DNA from: Streptomyces sp. NBC_00390
GTDB lineage: Bacteria; Actinomycetota; Actinomycetes; Streptomycetales; Streptomycetaceae
Length of the DNA: 64,000 bases
Assembly (NCBI RefSeq): GCF_036057275.1
Contig: NZ_CP107945.1
Span: 5,704,001 to 5,768,000 of the forward strand
Reading direction: 5' to 3'
The first letter of the stretch is position 1, and each line of letters begins with the position of its first letter. Position numbers and translations under genes: made by a program. The notes below the pieces were generated by a model. It saw only the letters and a list, made by a program, of their open reading frames with translations, searched no databases and was not told the DNA's origin. Below are positions 51,968-60,423 of this stretch, piece after piece.

Positions 51968-52007
51968 GGAAGGGGCGGGCGCCTTGTGCGGGGCGCCCGC
52001 CCCTTCC
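51968..52007 (+). terminator. ppdK terminator
   Basis: A perfect 16-bp inverted repeat (51968-51983 and 51992-52007) with an 8-nt loop, 107 nt after the ppdK stop. Just before it, three ccggtgac-type direct repeats occur at about 51924-51949. Confidence 0.85.
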
Positions 52008-52479
52008 GCATGCTCTCGTACGGCCGGCTTCGGCCGACTTCGGTCGCCTACGGCCGGCCGCGGCGGCTGTTCCCGGCCTCGGGGCCGGGATTTACCGGGT
52101 GGTCGGTCCGCCGTTGAATCGCGGACCAGCAATGGATCCGACACGTACCTTTAACAGCAATCGAATTTCTGCCATTCACTGCGCAAAGAATGGGGCGGGA
52201 CGCGGCCCGCGGATCCCCACCCGCGAGCCACGCCCCATTACCCGTGCCGAACACGGAGCCGCAACCTCCGCCACCGCCGCCGGACGCGCAAAGCCCCCCA
52301 CGGTCCTCGCTGCGTCACTTCGGTGACAGAAGGTTTCGTGCTCGACGTCGTACAGCTTTTCGGTTGCCCCCCGAGGCCCGCGAGGGCTTTCAACTGTGGC
52401 TGAAACACCGTGGTAACGTCCCGTGACTGCATGCATACTCAGTGGCGGGGGCGATTGCGGATGCAACAGTGGGGGTTCG
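52008..52479. other. Intergenic region with lower GC and one short hairpin
   Basis: About 470 bp without a convincing gene. It contains GGTCCGC (52105-52111) and GCGGACC (52121-52127) as a 7-bp hairpin. An AT-richer block at about 52128-52190 (tttaacagcaatcgaatttctgcc) could hold the promoter of the following regulator or be a decayed gene. ORFs of 65-96 codons on both strands lack consistent coding bias. No tRNA cloverleaf could be drawn. Confidence 0.6.
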
Positions 52480-53499
52480 GTGCTTCGTATTCATTTCAAT
52501 GCGGACGACTTGGCCAGAGTCAGGATGGCGGCCAGGCCGGACGCGTTGTGGGAATCGATTCTCAGTTTTCACCGATTGCGTGACCGGCGGGGTGCCCTGG
52601 TGTTCGGGGAATGGCGCTCCGAAGCCCGCACCCGGTTGAAAGGTGAAACACGGCTGCTGGCCGCGCTGGTTCCGCAGCACGGATATTTCCCGGACTTTCT
52701 GACTCCGCCCGAGACCCGCGACGGGCTCGACGCGGGTCTGGAGGCCCTGCGTGCCACACCACCCGCGCGGCTGCACACCGAGCTGGCCCTCGCGGCCGCC
52801 CACCGCTCCGCGCTGCGCGTGCTGCCCAGCCGGCTCGTCGCGCTCGCCGAGGGCCGCAGCGAGCCGCTCGCCCGGCTCGTCGGGGCGCTGCGCGCCTACT
52901 GGAAGGCCGCGGTCGAGCCGTACTGGCCGCATGTCCAGGCCAGGGTGGAGGCGGACCGGGCGGTGCGGGGACGGGCGCTGCTCGACGGCGGTGCGGAGGA
53001 GCTGCTCGCCTCACTGCCGCCGGTGCTGCGCTGGCGTGCCCCGGTGCTGGAGGCCGACTACCCGGTCGACCGCGAACTGCGCCTGGACGGACGGGGGCTG
53101 CTGCTCCAGCCCTCGTTCTTCTGCCGCGGTACCCCGGTGGTCTACCGCGACAGCGCGCTGCCGCCTGTACTGGTCTATCCGGTGTCCCACGGCTGCGAGC
53201 CCGCCTTCGGCGACGCCGTGGCCCCCTCGCTCGGCCGCCTGGTCGGCCACACCCGCTCCGCGGTGCTCCAGTCCATCCGCGACGGCTGTACGACCAGCGA
53301 GCTGGCCCGCAGGGCAGGGGTGTCCCTGGCCTCCGCGAGCCAGCACGCCGCCGTCCTTCGCGAGGCCGGGCTCGTGGTGACCCTGCGCCACGGCAACGCG
53401 GTACTGCACACGCTCACTCCGCTGGGCGCCGCCCTGCTGCGCGGCGGCGCCACCCCTCAGGCCATGGCCTACGCCCGGAACGGACCGGTCACTTCGTAG
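52480..53499 (+). CDS. ArsR-type HTH regulator with DUF5937-like N-terminal domain
   Basis: A 339-residue regulator from GTG 52480 behind GGGGG. The N-terminal 230 residues (LRIHFNADDLARVRMAARPDALWESILSFHRLRD) match the DUF5937-type domain. The C-terminal winged helix reads RSAVLQSIRDGCTTSELARRAGVSLASASQHAAVLREAGLVVTLRHGNAVLHTLTPLG. Its 3' end overlaps the convergent PhoX-like gene by 31 bp. Targets are unknown. Confidence 0.88.
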   Translation: MLRIHFNADDLARVRMAARPDALWESILSFHRLRDRRGALVFGEWRSEARTRLKGETRLLAALVPQHGYFPDFLTPPETRDGLDAGLEALRATPPARLHTELALAAAHRSALRVLPSRLVALAEGRSEPLARLVGALRAYWKAAVEPYWPHVQARVEADRAVRGRALLDGGAEELLASLPPVLRWRAPVLEADYPVDRELRLDGRGLLLQPSFFCRGTPVVYRDSALPPVLVYPVSHGCEPAFGDAVAPSLGRLVGHTRSAVLQSIRDGCTTSELARRAGVSLASASQHAAVLREAGLVVTLRHGNAVLHTLTPLGAALLRGGATPQAMAYARNGPVTS

Positions 53500-54626
53500 G
53501 TGATGCCGCCGGACGAGCTGCCGCTCGTGCCGCGCTGGCTGGAGAAGTACAGCCGCTGCCCGTTCGGCGAGAAGGCCGGACCGGTGATCTCCGATGCCGA
53601 CTGGCCGCTGATCCGCAGGAACGGCGCGACCACGTCGTCCGGCGTGATGATGCAGATCTCCATGTTGCCGCCGTCCTCCGCGACGAACAGATCGCCGGAC
53701 GAGGAGCCGGTGACATTGTCGAGACCGGTCAGCGGCGCGCCGCCGCCCACGACGAGCGAGTCGTCGTAGGCCAGCTCATAGGTGCTGCTCGCCAGATTGA
53801 GCTGCCACAGCCGGTTGTCGCCCTTGGTGGTGAACCAGACCGTGTCGTTGGCGTAGTGGCAGCCCTCGCCGCCGTTGAACTTCTTCGAACCGGACACCTG
53901 GTTGCGGGTCGCGGTCGGGGAGCCGTCCGGGTCGGGGACGGTCTGCCAGGTGAAGGAGCCGGAGGTGGCGGTGCCGGCCTTGAGGACCTGGAGGGTCCCC
54001 GAGGAGAGGTTCCCCCAGGTGCTGGGGATGAAGCGGTAGAAGCAGCCGCTGGTCTCGTCCTCGGTCAGATAGATCACCTGGCGCACCGGGTCGGCGGCCG
54101 CCGCCTCGTGCTTGAACCTGCCCATGGCGTCGCGGCGCGTGGCGGCGCCTCCGAACGGGTTGGTCTCGTAGACGTAGCCGAGGCTGACCTCCTCGCACGA
54201 CAGCCAGGTGTTCCACGGAGTGGCGCCACCGGCGCAGTTCTGCCGGGTGTTGGACAGGATGCGGTAGGCGCCGGTGACGGTGCCGGAGGAGTTGAACCTG
54301 ACGGCGCTTGCGCCGCCACCGGGGTTGATCTCCGAGTTGGACACGTAGATCCAGCCGGAGCCGTCGACGAAACAGGCGCCGCCGTCGGGGGCGTTGTGCC
54401 ACGTGTAGGAGGTGCCGGAGACCACCTGGCCGGACCGGGCGATCACCCGGCTGGTGAAGCCGCTGGGCAGCTGGATGCCGTTGGCGTCGGCCGCGCCGAG
54501 CGCACCGTACGGGCCGGGGCCGGGCTGTGCCGGGGCCGCCGTCGCGGCGCCCTGCCACAGGGTGCCGCCGAAGGCGGCGGCCGATGTGCCGATGACCGCT
54601 CCGCGCAGGAAACTGCGTCGTTCCAC
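53469..54626 (-). CDS. Tat-exported PhoX/DUF839-like protein
   Basis: A 385-residue protein with a Tat signal (MERRSFLRGAVIGTS). It has the PhoX (DUF839) propeller pattern, e.g. GTSYTWHNAPDGGACFVDGSGW, STWLSCEEVSLGYVYETNP-type segments and HEAAAADPVRQVIYLTEDE. PhoX members are Ca2+/Fe3+ alkaline phosphatases; some homologues have no phosphatase activity. The 3' end overlaps the preceding convergent regulator gene by 31 bp. No Pho-box was recognised. Confidence 0.87.
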   Translation of the reverse strand: MERRSFLRGAVIGTSAAAFGGTLWQGAATAAPAQPGPGPYGALGAADANGIQLPSGFTSRVIARSGQVVSGTSYTWHNAPDGGACFVDGSGWIYVSNSEINPGGGASAVRFNSSGTVTGAYRILSNTRQNCAGGATPWNTWLSCEEVSLGYVYETNPFGGAATRRDAMGRFKHEAAAADPVRQVIYLTEDETSGCFYRFIPSTWGNLSSGTLQVLKAGTATSGSFTWQTVPDPDGSPTATRNQVSGSKKFNGGEGCHYANDTVWFTTKGDNRLWQLNLASSTYELAYDDSLVVGGGAPLTGLDNVTGSSSGDLFVAEDGGNMEICIITPDDVVAPFLRISGQSASEITGPAFSPNGQRLYFSSQRGTSGSSSGGITYEVTGPFRA

Positions 54627-54976
54627 TTGTCACTCCAGGAGGGTGGTGACCGCCCCGTGGCACCGGCCGGCGCCATGGGGTCGCGCGCTTCCGGAACCTA
54701 GGAGGCACGAGTTGACGGCACGTCAACAACCGATGAAGCAGAGACGTCGACTGCATTCAGCCATGTGCGTGCGGTGACGACCGTGGGGTCCGGCGGCCTC
54801 GGGTCCGCCCACGGCAGCCGGATCCCGCTCCGTACGCGCCTCTGTCACCTGCATCGATGTGGCGCACCCGCACGTCCAGGCCGGTCGCTTGAACCACCGG
54901 CGTCACAGTGACGTCCAGATGAATCCCGCTCAACACCAGTTCCATTGTGGCCGGATCCGGAGCCTCGCGCGCTCGC
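54627..54976. other. Intergenic region without a convincing gene
   Basis: 350 bp between the PhoX-like gene and the CoA-transferase subunit. A 62-codon minus-strand ORF (54757-54945, MELVLSGIHLDVTVTPVVQ...) follows the CoA-transferase gene but has poor C-terminal composition and does not resemble a CoA-transferase beta subunit. I see no tRNA, clear promoter or strong hairpin. Confidence 0.5.
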
Positions 54977-55777
54977 TCAGCCGTTGAGGTCCGCGAGCCA
55001 TGCGGTGAACGCCGCCCGGTCCCGGGAGATCGGGTCCCAGGCCCGGTGGAAGGCGTTGTCGCGCTGCCCGTACCCGGCGGCGTACGACGGACGGGCGCCG
55101 CCCGGCACCACGCACACCGCATGGACCACCCAGGAGGGCAGCACCACCGCGCCCGGCCGCGGCGTCAGTTCACCGACGGTCTCCTCCACCGTCACCAGTA
55201 CGCGGCTCGCCGCCAGCACGGCCTCCTTCTGCACCCCGGTCGGACCCCACAGCTGCACCGCACCCGACCGGTCGGCCTGCTGGGCGTGGATGATCGTGAC
55301 ATCCGGGTTGAGCGCCGCCACAGCCGTCAACTCCCCGCCGGTGAAAGGGCATGTGATGCCGGCGATCGTGTCCGATCCGGCGGCGGTCCCCGAGCCCCGG
55401 TAGCCGCGCAGCACCGCGAAGGGCAGTCCGGACGCTCCCGCCACATAGCGGTTCGCCATGCCCGCGTGGCTGTGCTCGTCCAGCTCCAGCGGGCGCGGCC
55501 AGCCGTTCTCGACCGCGTCCCGGAACCGGTGCAGCGAGCCGGCGCCAGGGCTGCCGCCCCAGGAGAAGATCAGCTTCCTCACCAGTCCCGCGCCGATCAG
55601 CTGGTCGTGGACGACGTCCGGGGTCATCCTGGCGAGAGTGAGATCGGTGATGCCCTGGCGGATGACCTCGTGCGCGGCGGCGAACGGGACCAGATGGGTG
55701 AAGCCCTCCAGGGCAAGGGTGTCGCCGTCGTGGACGAGGTCCGCCACGGCGTCCTTGAGGCTGCGGATGTCGGCCAT
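54977..55777 (-). CDS. CoA-transferase alpha subunit without visible beta partner
   Basis: A 266-residue class I CoA-transferase A subunit from ATG 55777 behind ACGGAGAA. The sequence starts MADIRSLKDAVADLVHDGDTLALEGFTHLVPFAAAHEVIRQG and has GAGLVRKLIFSWGGSPGAGSLHRF, typical of CatI/IpdA-like subunits. Class I CoA-transferases need a beta subunit that carries the catalytic glutamate; it normally follows immediately. The 220 bp downstream carry no such gene, so this copy is orphaned or decayed from an operon. Confidence 0.88.
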   Translation of the reverse strand: MADIRSLKDAVADLVHDGDTLALEGFTHLVPFAAAHEVIRQGITDLTLARMTPDVVHDQLIGAGLVRKLIFSWGGSPGAGSLHRFRDAVENGWPRPLELDEHSHAGMANRYVAGASGLPFAVLRGYRGSGTAAGSDTIAGITCPFTGGELTAVAALNPDVTIIHAQQADRSGAVQLWGPTGVQKEAVLAASRVLVTVEETVGELTPRPGAVVLPSWVVHAVCVVPGGARPSYAAGYGQRDNAFHRAWDPISRDRAAFTAWLADLNG

Positions 55778-55945
55778 CGTCGTTCTCCGTGATGCTCGGT
55801 GCCCGGCTCGTGCCCGGCGCGCCTGGGCAGCTGCTGCGCCGCTGCGGAGAAATATTTCCCGGGACAGCGATGAGTATGGTCCGCGCTCCCCGTCCATCAC
55901 ATGGAACGCACTGCACAGCACCCCTTACGGATGAGAGAGGCAGCC

Positions 55946-56368
55946 ATGCCCCAGATGATCTTCGTGAACCTGCCCGTGCGCGACCTGGAGACCAGCAAGG
56001 CCTTCTGGACCGAGCTGGGCTACTCCTTCGACCCGGACTTCTCCGACGAGAACGCCGCCAGCCTGATCATCAGCGACACCATCTTCGCGATGCTGCTCAC
56101 CGAGCCGAAGTTCAAGGAGTTCACCGGGAAGGAGATCACGAACGCCGCCACCTCGACCGAGGTCATCCTCTGTCTGAGCGCGGAGAGCCGCGAGAAGGTC
56201 GACGAGCTCGTGGACGCCGCCCTGGCCGCCGGCGGCACGGCCGCCAACGACCCCCACGACTACGGGTTCATGTACGAGCGGTCCTTCCAGGACCCCGACC
56301 ACCACAACTGGGAGGTCATGTGGATGGACGAGGACGCGGCGAGGAAGGCGATGGCCGAGGGGCGGTGA
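55946..56368 (+). CDS. VOC superfamily (glyoxalase-like) protein
   Basis: A 140-residue vicinal oxygen chelate protein from ATG 55946 behind GAGAGAGG. The start MPQMIFVNLPVRDLETSKAFWTELGYSF and the end RSFQDPDHHNWEVMWMDEDA are the two beta-alpha-beta modules of the fold. The metal-site residues H and E are present in the DPDHHNWEVMW region. The reaction is unknown. It is divergent from the CoA-transferase subunit. Confidence 0.9.
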   Translation: MPQMIFVNLPVRDLETSKAFWTELGYSFDPDFSDENAASLIISDTIFAMLLTEPKFKEFTGKEITNAATSTEVILCLSAESREKVDELVDAALAAGGTAANDPHDYGFMYERSFQDPDHHNWEVMWMDEDAARKAMAEGR

Positions 56369-56377
56369 CGCAGGCCC

Positions 56378-57334
56378 TCAGCCCGGCAGGGCCCCGGTGC
56401 CGGGCTCCGGGCTCGCCAGACCCCCGTACGTCACTCCGGTGAGCTGCTCCGAGGCCGCCCACAGCCGTTCGCCCGCCACGTCGTTCCTGGTCCAGCCGGC
56501 CCGGATGGACGGGGCCGGCCCGCCGCGCCAGCCGAGCAGGCGCGGTCCGGTGAACGAGTCGGGCTCCACGCCGGCAGCCGTCGCCGCGTACAGCGTCGGC
56601 AGCGCGCCGGACTCGGCGGGCTGAGCGAGGAGCCGGTTGCCGAACTCCATGATCCGGACGGCCGCCCTGCGGCCCTCCATCTTCGGGCCGGCGGTCTGGA
56701 GGTTGGTCGCCGCATAGCCGGGGTGGGCCGCGGCGGCCACCACGTCCGAGCCCGCCGCCGCGAGCCTGCGCGCCAGCTCGTGCACGAACAGCAGATTCGC
56801 CGTCTTGGAGCGGGCGTAGGCGATCCAGCGGCGGTATCCGCGCTCGCTGTTGAGGTCGCCGATGTCGAGGTTGGCGAGCGTGTGCGCCACGCTGGAGACG
56901 CTGATCACCCGTGCTCCCGGGGTGTCCAGCAGCTTCGGCAGCAGCAGTCCGGTGAGCGCGAAGTGCCCCAGGTGGTTGACGCCGAACTGCCGCTCGAAGC
57001 CGTCGGCCGTCCTGCCGTACGGCAGGGCCATCACCCCGGCGTTGTTGATCAGCAGATCGAGCCTGTCGTACGGATACCGGTCCGCGAAGCGCCGTACCGA
57101 AGCCAGATCGGCCAGATCCAGCGCGCCGACCTCCACCAGGGCGTCCGGTGCGTCGGCGGCGATACGGTCCAGCGCGTGCGTGCCGCGCTCCTCGCTGCGG
57201 CACGCGAGGATCACCCTGGCCCCGCGCCGGGCCAGTTCCCGGGCCGTGACCAGGCCGATCCCGCTGTTGGCTCCCGTGACCACCGCGACGCGGCCGCGCT
57301 GGTCGGGGATGTCTCCGGCATGCCAGGCCGTCAT
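56378..57334 (-). CDS. Short-chain dehydrogenase/reductase (retinol dehydrogenase-like)
   Basis: A 318-residue classical-fold SDR. The cofactor motif is TGANSGIG (20-27), with NNAGVMALPYG and SSVAHTLANL followed by the catalytic YARSK, so the S-Y-K triad is intact. The last third is lengthened, as in the light-dependent or retinol-dehydrogenase-like groups. The preferred NAD(P) and substrate are unknown. It converges with the VOC gene (9 bp apart). Confidence 0.92.
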   Translation of the reverse strand: MTAWHAGDIPDQRGRVAVVTGANSGIGLVTARELARRGARVILACRSEERGTHALDRIAADAPDALVEVGALDLADLASVRRFADRYPYDRLDLLINNAGVMALPYGRTADGFERQFGVNHLGHFALTGLLLPKLLDTPGARVISVSSVAHTLANLDIGDLNSERGYRRWIAYARSKTANLLFVHELARRLAAAGSDVVAAAAHPGYAATNLQTAGPKMEGRRAAVRIMEFGNRLLAQPAESGALPTLYAATAAGVEPDSFTGPRLLGWRGGPAPSIRAGWTRNDVAGERLWAASEQLTGVTYGGLASPEPGTGALPG

Positions 57335-57412
57335 GGCAGGGCCTCCGCTTCCTGGACGGGGCGTGTCCCCGTCCAGCCTACGAACGCCCGCCCGGCCGGG
57401 CCACAGATGGTG

Positions 57413-57463
57413 CCGCTCACGCGCCGCGAAGAGTCAGGGCAGAGACAGACGGCGCGTGAGCGG
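57413..57463. repeat. 14-bp inverted repeat with 23-nt loop (nir operon end)
   Basis: CCGCTCACGCGCCG (57413-57426) and its exact complement (57450-57463). It lies 21 nt after the nirD stop codon, on the 3' side of the nir operon, and also in front of the SDR gene that is transcribed leftwards. A terminator for the nir operon or an operator for the SDR are both possible. Confidence 0.6.
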
Positions 57464-57483
57464 AGTCGGATGGGTGTGCAGGC

Positions 57484-57834
57484 TCAGTGCAGCCGCACGT
57501 CGTACACCGCCACCGTCACCGACTCGTCGTCCAGGCAGCGCCCGGTCTCCAGGTCGAAGCGCTGCTTGAGCAGCGGCGAGGCGACGAACGGGCGGCCGGC
57601 GGCCGAGCCGAGCAGTCCCCGCGACAGGACCTGGGCCCCGCCGAACGGGTCGCGGTTGTCGATGGCGTACGGCGTGCCGTCACGGTCCAGGAACACCGCG
57701 GCCTGCCGGCCGCCGGGCAGCAGGACCGCGACCCCGCGGCCCCGGGTGAGCTGGGACAGCGAGCACACCGCCAGCCAGTCCTCGTCCAGGCGGAGCTGGA
57801 TGTGCGTATCCGTCTTCTCAGGGGCGATCGTCAT
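57484..57834 (-). CDS. nirD: Nitrite reductase (NADH) small subunit
   Basis: A 116-residue Rieske-like fold without the iron-sulfur ligands, as in NirD. The sequence WLAVCSLSQLTRGRGVAVLLPGGRQAAVFLDRDGTPYAIDNRDPFGGAQVLSRGLLG is characteristic. Its start overlaps the nirB stop by 4 nt (ATGA), so they are translationally coupled. It forms assimilatory nitrite reductase with NirB. Confidence 0.95.
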   Translation of the reverse strand: MTIAPEKTDTHIQLRLDEDWLAVCSLSQLTRGRGVAVLLPGGRQAAVFLDRDGTPYAIDNRDPFGGAQVLSRGLLGSAAGRPFVASPLLKQRFDLETGRCLDDESVTVAVYDVRLH

Positions 57835-60422
57835 CGGACGGCAGTACCTTCCAGGGCTTCTTCCAGCGGACGGATGGACAGCAGCGGCAGGTCGGGCTTG
57901 ACCTGGTCGCGCTCGGGCACGAACTTGACCGTGGGGTCCGGCACGTCGGGCGCGTTGACGAAGGAGACGAACCGGCGCAGCCGCTCGGGGTCGTTGATGG
58001 TCTCGGACCACTCGTCGCGGTAGTTGGCGACGTGGTCGGCCATCAGCGCCTCCAGTTCGGCGCAGATGCCCAGAGAGTCGTTCACCACCACGTCGCGGAT
58101 GTGGTCGAGGCCGCCCTCGATCCGCTCCAGCCAGGTCGAGGTGCGCTCCAGCCGGTCGGCGGTACGGATGTAGAACATCAGGAACCGGTCGATCAGGCGG
58201 ATCAGTTCGGCGTCGGACAGGTCCTGCGCGAGCAGATCGGCGTGGCGCGGGGTCGCGCCGCCGTTGCCGCCGACGTACAGGTTCCAGCCGCCCACGGTCG
58301 CGATCACGCCGAAGTCCTTGGACTGCGCCTCCGCGCACTCGCGCTGGCAGCCGGAGACCGCCGACTTCAGCTTGTGCGGCGAGCGCAGACCCCGGTAGCG
58401 CAGCTCGAGGTCGATCGCCATGCGGACCGAGTCCTGCACGCCGTAGCGGCACCAGGTCTGCCCCACACAGGACTTCACGGTCCGCAGCGCCTTGCCGTAC
58501 GCGTGCCCGGACTCGAAGCCGGCGTCCACCAGACGGGCCCAGATCTGCGGCAACTGGTCGACGCGCGCACCGAACAGGTCGATCCGCTGGCCGCCGGTGA
58601 TCTTGGTGTAGAGGCCGTAGTCGCGGGCCACCTCACCGATCACGATGAGCTTTTCGGGGGTGATCTCGCCACCCGGGATGCGCGGCACGATCGAGTACGA
58701 GCCGTTCTTCTGCATGTTGGCGAGGAAGTGGTCGTTGGTGTCCTGCAGCGCGGCCTGCTCGCCCTCCAGCACATATCCGGAGGCGCCGATCGTGGGCGCG
58801 AGCGAGGCGATGATCGAGCCGACGGTCGGCTTGCAGATCTCGCAGCCGTTGCCGCCGCGGGCCGCCTCGCGCCCGTGCCTGTCCAGCAGCTCCTGGTAGG
58901 AGGTGATGCGCAGCGCTCGGACGATCTCGTACAGCTCCTGGCGGGTCTGGCCGAAGCAGCCGCACAGGCCCTTGTCGACCTCGACGCCCGACGCCTCCAG
59001 CTCGGCGTTGACCAGCTGGCCCAGCACCTTGACGCAACTGCCGCAGCCCGTACCGGCCTTGGTGCACTTCTTCACCTCGGGCACGGTCGTGCAGGAGTGC
59101 CCTGTGACCGCGCCGCGGATCGCGCCCTTGGTGACGTTGTGGCAGGAGCAGATGACCGCCTCGTCGGGCAGCGCGGCGGGACCGAGCGCGACGGGAGCAC
59201 CGGCGCCGGCGGGCAGTACCAGCTGTTCGGGGGAGACGGGCGGCACCGCACCGGTGAAGGCGCGCAGCGTGCCGTACGCCTCGGCGTCGCCGACCAGGAT
59301 GCCGCCGAGCAGCTCGCCGCCGGGGCCGACGACCAGCTTCTTGTAGACGCCCGCGCGGGAGTCGGAGTAGACCACGTCGAGGCAGCCCTCGGCCGCACCG
59401 TGGGCGTCACCGAAGGAGGCCACGTCGACGCCGAGCAGCTTCAGCTTGGTGGAGGTGTCGGCGCCGGTGAAGGACGACACGTCGCCCTCCAGCGCCGCGG
59501 CCGCCGTCTCGGCCATCTCGTAGCCGGGCGCGACCAGTCCGTACACGCGGCCGTCCGAAGCCAGCGCGCACTCGCCGATCGCGAACACGGCCGGGTCCGA
59601 GGTGCGGCACTGCTCGTCGACGACGATGCCGCCGCGCTCGCCCACGGCCAGGCCCGCGTCGCGGGCCAGCTGGTCCCGGGGCCGTACACCCGCGGAGAAG
59701 ACGACCAGGTCGGTGGGGAGCACCGAACCGTCCGACAGGGCCATGCCGTTCACGGTGCCGCTCTCGTCGGCGGTGACCTCCTGGGTGCCGACGCCGGTGT
59801 GGACGCTCAGCCCCATGTTCTCGATGGTGCGCAACAGCGCCGCGCCGCCGCCCTCGTCCACCTGCACGGGCATCAGCCGCGGAGCGAACTCCACGATGTG
59901 GGTCTCGAGCCCCAGGCCCTTGAGCGCGCCCGCCGCCTCCAGGCCGAGCAGTCCGCCGCCGACGACCGCGCCGACGCGCGCCGTCTTCGCGTACTCCTCG
60001 ATCGCGAGCAGGTCCTCGATCGTGCGGTAGACGAAACAGCCCTCGGAGTCCTTGCCCGGCACCGGCGGCACGAACGGGTACGAGCCGGTGGCCAGCACCA
60101 GAGTGTCGTACGCGATCGTCAGGCCGGCCCGCGAGGTGACCGTTCGGGCCGCGGTGTCGACGGCCTCGGCCGGGTCGTCCAGGTGCAGCTCGATGCCGTG
60201 CCGCTCCATGAAGCCGTCCTCGACCATGGACAGGTCGTCGGGAGTGTTCCCGGAGAAGTACGAGGTGAGCTTGACCCGGTCGTAGGCCGGCCGGGGCTCC
60301 TCGCACAGCACGACGACGCGCGCCCGCTCGGTGACCCCCCGCTCCGCGAGGGCCTCCAGGAATCGCTGGCCGACCATGCCGTGGCCGACGACCACGATCG
60401 TGGGGGTGGACTTCGCAGGCAT
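57831..60422 (-). CDS. nirB: Nitrite reductase (NADH) large subunit
   Basis: An 863-residue siroheme enzyme reducing nitrite to ammonia. The FAD domain starts IVVVGHGMVGQRFLEAL, the NADH domain GAVVGGGLLGLEAAGAL follows. A BFD-like [2Fe-2S] domain has CSCHNVTKGAIRG ... CTKAGTGCGSC. The C-terminal siroheme/[4Fe-4S] region carries SCVGQTWCRYG and SGCQRECAEAQ. ATG 60422 is taken as start because GGAGG lies 8-9 bases upstream on the minus strand. It is separated by 1 nt from the previous gene of the operon. Confidence 0.97.
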   Translation of the reverse strand: MPAKSTPTIVVVGHGMVGQRFLEALAERGVTERARVVVLCEEPRPAYDRVKLTSYFSGNTPDDLSMVEDGFMERHGIELHLDDPAEAVDTAARTVTSRAGLTIAYDTLVLATGSYPFVPPVPGKDSEGCFVYRTIEDLLAIEEYAKTARVGAVVGGGLLGLEAAGALKGLGLETHIVEFAPRLMPVQVDEGGGAALLRTIENMGLSVHTGVGTQEVTADESGTVNGMALSDGSVLPTDLVVFSAGVRPRDQLARDAGLAVGERGGIVVDEQCRTSDPAVFAIGECALASDGRVYGLVAPGYEMAETAAAALEGDVSSFTGADTSTKLKLLGVDVASFGDAHGAAEGCLDVVYSDSRAGVYKKLVVGPGGELLGGILVGDAEAYGTLRAFTGAVPPVSPEQLVLPAGAGAPVALGPAALPDEAVICSCHNVTKGAIRGAVTGHSCTTVPEVKKCTKAGTGCGSCVKVLGQLVNAELEASGVEVDKGLCGCFGQTRQELYEIVRALRITSYQELLDRHGREAARGGNGCEICKPTVGSIIASLAPTIGASGYVLEGEQAALQDTNDHFLANMQKNGSYSIVPRIPGGEITPEKLIVIGEVARDYGLYTKITGGQRIDLFGARVDQLPQIWARLVDAGFESGHAYGKALRTVKSCVGQTWCRYGVQDSVRMAIDLELRYRGLRSPHKLKSAVSGCQRECAEAQSKDFGVIATVGGWNLYVGGNGGATPRHADLLAQDLSDAELIRLIDRFLMFYIRTADRLERTSTWLERIEGGLDHIRDVVVNDSLGICAELEALMADHVANYRDEWSETINDPERLRRFVSFVNAPDVPDPTVKFVPERDQVKPDLPLLSIRPLEEALEGTAVR

Positions 60423-60423
60423 G

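Noticed and set aside
52093..52170. Possible tRNA because of the GGTCCGC/GCGGACC pairing
   Set aside because: No acceptor stem or T-arm could be drawn and no CCA end.
54757..54945. A 62-codon ORF behind the CoA-transferase alpha subunit as remnant beta subunit
   Set aside because: No resemblance to beta-subunit motifs and an arginine/proline-rich end.
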